DNA from: SAR324 cluster bacterium
Lineage (GTDB): Bacteria; SAR324; JACQKK01
NCBI GenBank assembly: GCA_027296185.1
Contig: JAPUJL010000508.1
Span: 1-7,044, forward strand
Direction: 5' to 3'
DNA: 7,044 nucleotides
Made by a program: the position numbers and the translations under genes. Positions 6,372-7,044 of the stretch are shown here, one piece after another. The notes below the pieces were generated by a model that saw only the letters and a program-made list of their open reading frames with translations, had not been told where the DNA came from and did not search any database. Within the stretch, counting starts at the first letter, position 1, and each line of letters opens with the position of its first letter.

Positions 6372-6827
6372 ATGAACGGCAAAAACAGCGAAGACGGGCT
6401 GCCCACCGAAGAACAGGTGCTCGAGGAGTTCGAGAGCCGGCTGGACAAGGTCGAGCCGACCAACGTCGATAAAGTGCTCCAGGAGGAGTTGGAAGTCCTG
6501 GGGAAATTCCAGCAATCCTCGCGGCTGCGGAAGGAATTCACCAAGGTCAAGATCCTCTTCAGCATGCTCCGCGACCACGTGAAGGGCGATTACCACGTGA
6601 GCGCCAAGAGCATCGCCGCCATCGTTGCCGGGCTCTCCTACCTGGTCTGGCCTCTCGACCTCATCCCCGACTTCATCCCCATCCTCGGGCAGTTGGACGA
6701 CCTGGCCGTCATTTTGCTGGTGTGGTTGTTCATCCGGAACGACTTCGAGCCCTACGTCAATTGGCGCTCGCAAAACGACCTGGAATACGAACTGATCTAC
6801 GACGAACTCTACGGCGAAGACGCGTGA
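6372..6827 (+). CDS. DUF1232 (YkvA-like) small membrane protein
   Basis: A 151-residue protein of the DUF1232 family, whose function is not established. The hallmark is YLVWPLDLIPDF (90-101) followed by IPILGQLDD (102-110), the conserved Pro-x-Asp-Leu-Ile-Pro-Asp-Phe-x-Pro core. It lies between two hydrophobic segments (about 79-95 and 108-121) that probably cross or embed in the inner membrane. The N-terminal 70 residues are hydrophilic, acidic and probably helical (TEEQVLEEFESRLDKVE), and the C-terminus is an acidic tail. It begins 75 bp after the cystathionine gamma-lyase gene on the same strand, with its own strong ribosome binding site. It may be read through from the transsulfuration pair or have its own promoter; no functional link to sulfur metabolism is visible. 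Confidence 0.88.
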   Translation: MNGKNSEDGLPTEEQVLEEFESRLDKVEPTNVDKVLQEELEVLGKFQQSSRLRKEFTKVKILFSMLRDHVKGDYHVSAKSIAAIVAGLSYLVWPLDLIPDFIPILGQLDDLAVILLVWLFIRNDFEPYVNWRSQNDLEYELIYDELYGEDA

Positions 6828-6830
6828 AAG

Positions 6831-6870
6831 GCGGCGGGATGGGGAATCGCCACCCATCGAATCGCGCCGC
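6831..6870. terminator. Possible bidirectional hairpin between convergent genes
   Basis: In the 72-bp gap between the DUF1232 stop and the convergent DUF488 stop, GATGGG (6838-6843) can pair with CCCATC (6853-6858) across a 9-nt loop. An outer GCGGC (6831-6835) can pair with GCCGC (6866-6870), with an unequal internal loop between the two stems. No T tract follows on either strand, so this is only a candidate. Confidence 0.3.
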
Positions 6871-6899
6871 AACGGGCTCGGCTTTGTTCAGCATACGCC

Positions 6900-7044
6900 T
6901 CACACCAACTCCATTTGCTCGGGCTTGCCGGCTTTGCGGAGGTGGATCACTTCGATGCCGCGGGCGCGGAGATCGGGGGCGATGAGCCAGTTGCGGTGGC
7001 AGCGTCCGGGGTCTTCCTCGGCACACATGACGCAGACGCCGCCC
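6900..7044 (-). CDS. DUF488 family protein, C-terminal fragment (runs off the window)
   Basis: The minus strand from the window edge reads 47 codons to a TGA at 6900-6902. The peptide contains GGVCVMCAEEDPGRCHRNWL and then ARGIEVIHL. The string of Met-Cys-Ala-Glu, Asp-Pro, Cys-His-Arg and a later Gly-x-Glu-Val-x-His is the hallmark C-terminal part of DUF488 proteins, whose biochemical role is not firmly established. The N-terminal part lies beyond position 7044. It ends convergently against the DUF1232 gene. The assignment rests on a short but very characteristic motif. Confidence 0.82.
   Translation of the reverse strand, partial: GGVCVMCAEEDPGRCHRNWLIAPDLRARGIEVIHLRKAGKPEQMELV

Noticed and set aside
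5142..6872. 576-codon open frame on the minus strand opposite the gamma-lyase and DUF1232 genes
   Set aside because: It is antisense to two well-supported genes; its His/Gly/Arg/Asp/Val-rich composition is the usual mirror of high-GC3 coding DNA and shows no domain.

Overview
This is a 7 kb piece of a GC-rich bacterial chromosome. The genes strongly prefer G or C at third codon positions. An exported lipoprotein with a lipobox, a second exported disulfide-type protein and a heme-free cystathionine beta-synthase suggest a diderm, probably aerobic or facultative, environmental bacterium. The sequence alone does not fix the phylum. There are no mobile elements, CRISPR arrays, tRNAs or rRNAs, and it reads as an ordinary housekeeping/accessory chromosomal region.

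Layout. (1) 24-1433 (+): a complete MATE-family multidrug/metabolite antiporter. It ends in a GC-rich hairpin (1437-1455) that separates it from a convergent minus-strand cluster. (2) 1461-3547 (-): three co-directional genes, read right to left. They are a lipoprotein (3547-2945), a 2-keto-4-pentenoate hydratase-like enzyme of the FAH/MhpD superfamily (2782-1994), and a small exported protein with 12 cysteines (1949-1461). (3) 3548-3725: a divergent intergenic region that should carry promoters for both directions. (4) 3726-6296 (+): a two-gene reverse transsulfuration unit, cystathionine beta-synthase with a C-terminal CBS-domain pair, then cystathionine gamma-lyase starting at GTG 30 nt downstream. 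Together they would convert homocysteine plus serine to cystathionine and then to cysteine, 2-oxobutyrate and ammonia. (5) 6372-6827 (+): a DUF1232 (YkvA-like) small membrane protein with a strong ribosome binding site. (6) 6900-7044 (-): the C-terminal 47 codons of a DUF488 protein, which runs off the window.

The most notable observation is at the 3' end of the lipoprotein gene. After its TAA, the next reading frame continues with about 31 codons of coding-like sequence (2860-2953). Removing one base from the CCC run at 2954-2956 would join them to the lipoprotein. This looks like a frameshift (real or a sequencing error) that cut off the natural C-terminus. The second is the cysteine-rich exported protein with three CX3C motifs, which I cannot place in a family. 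I found no convincing evidence of a wholly new multi-gene system.
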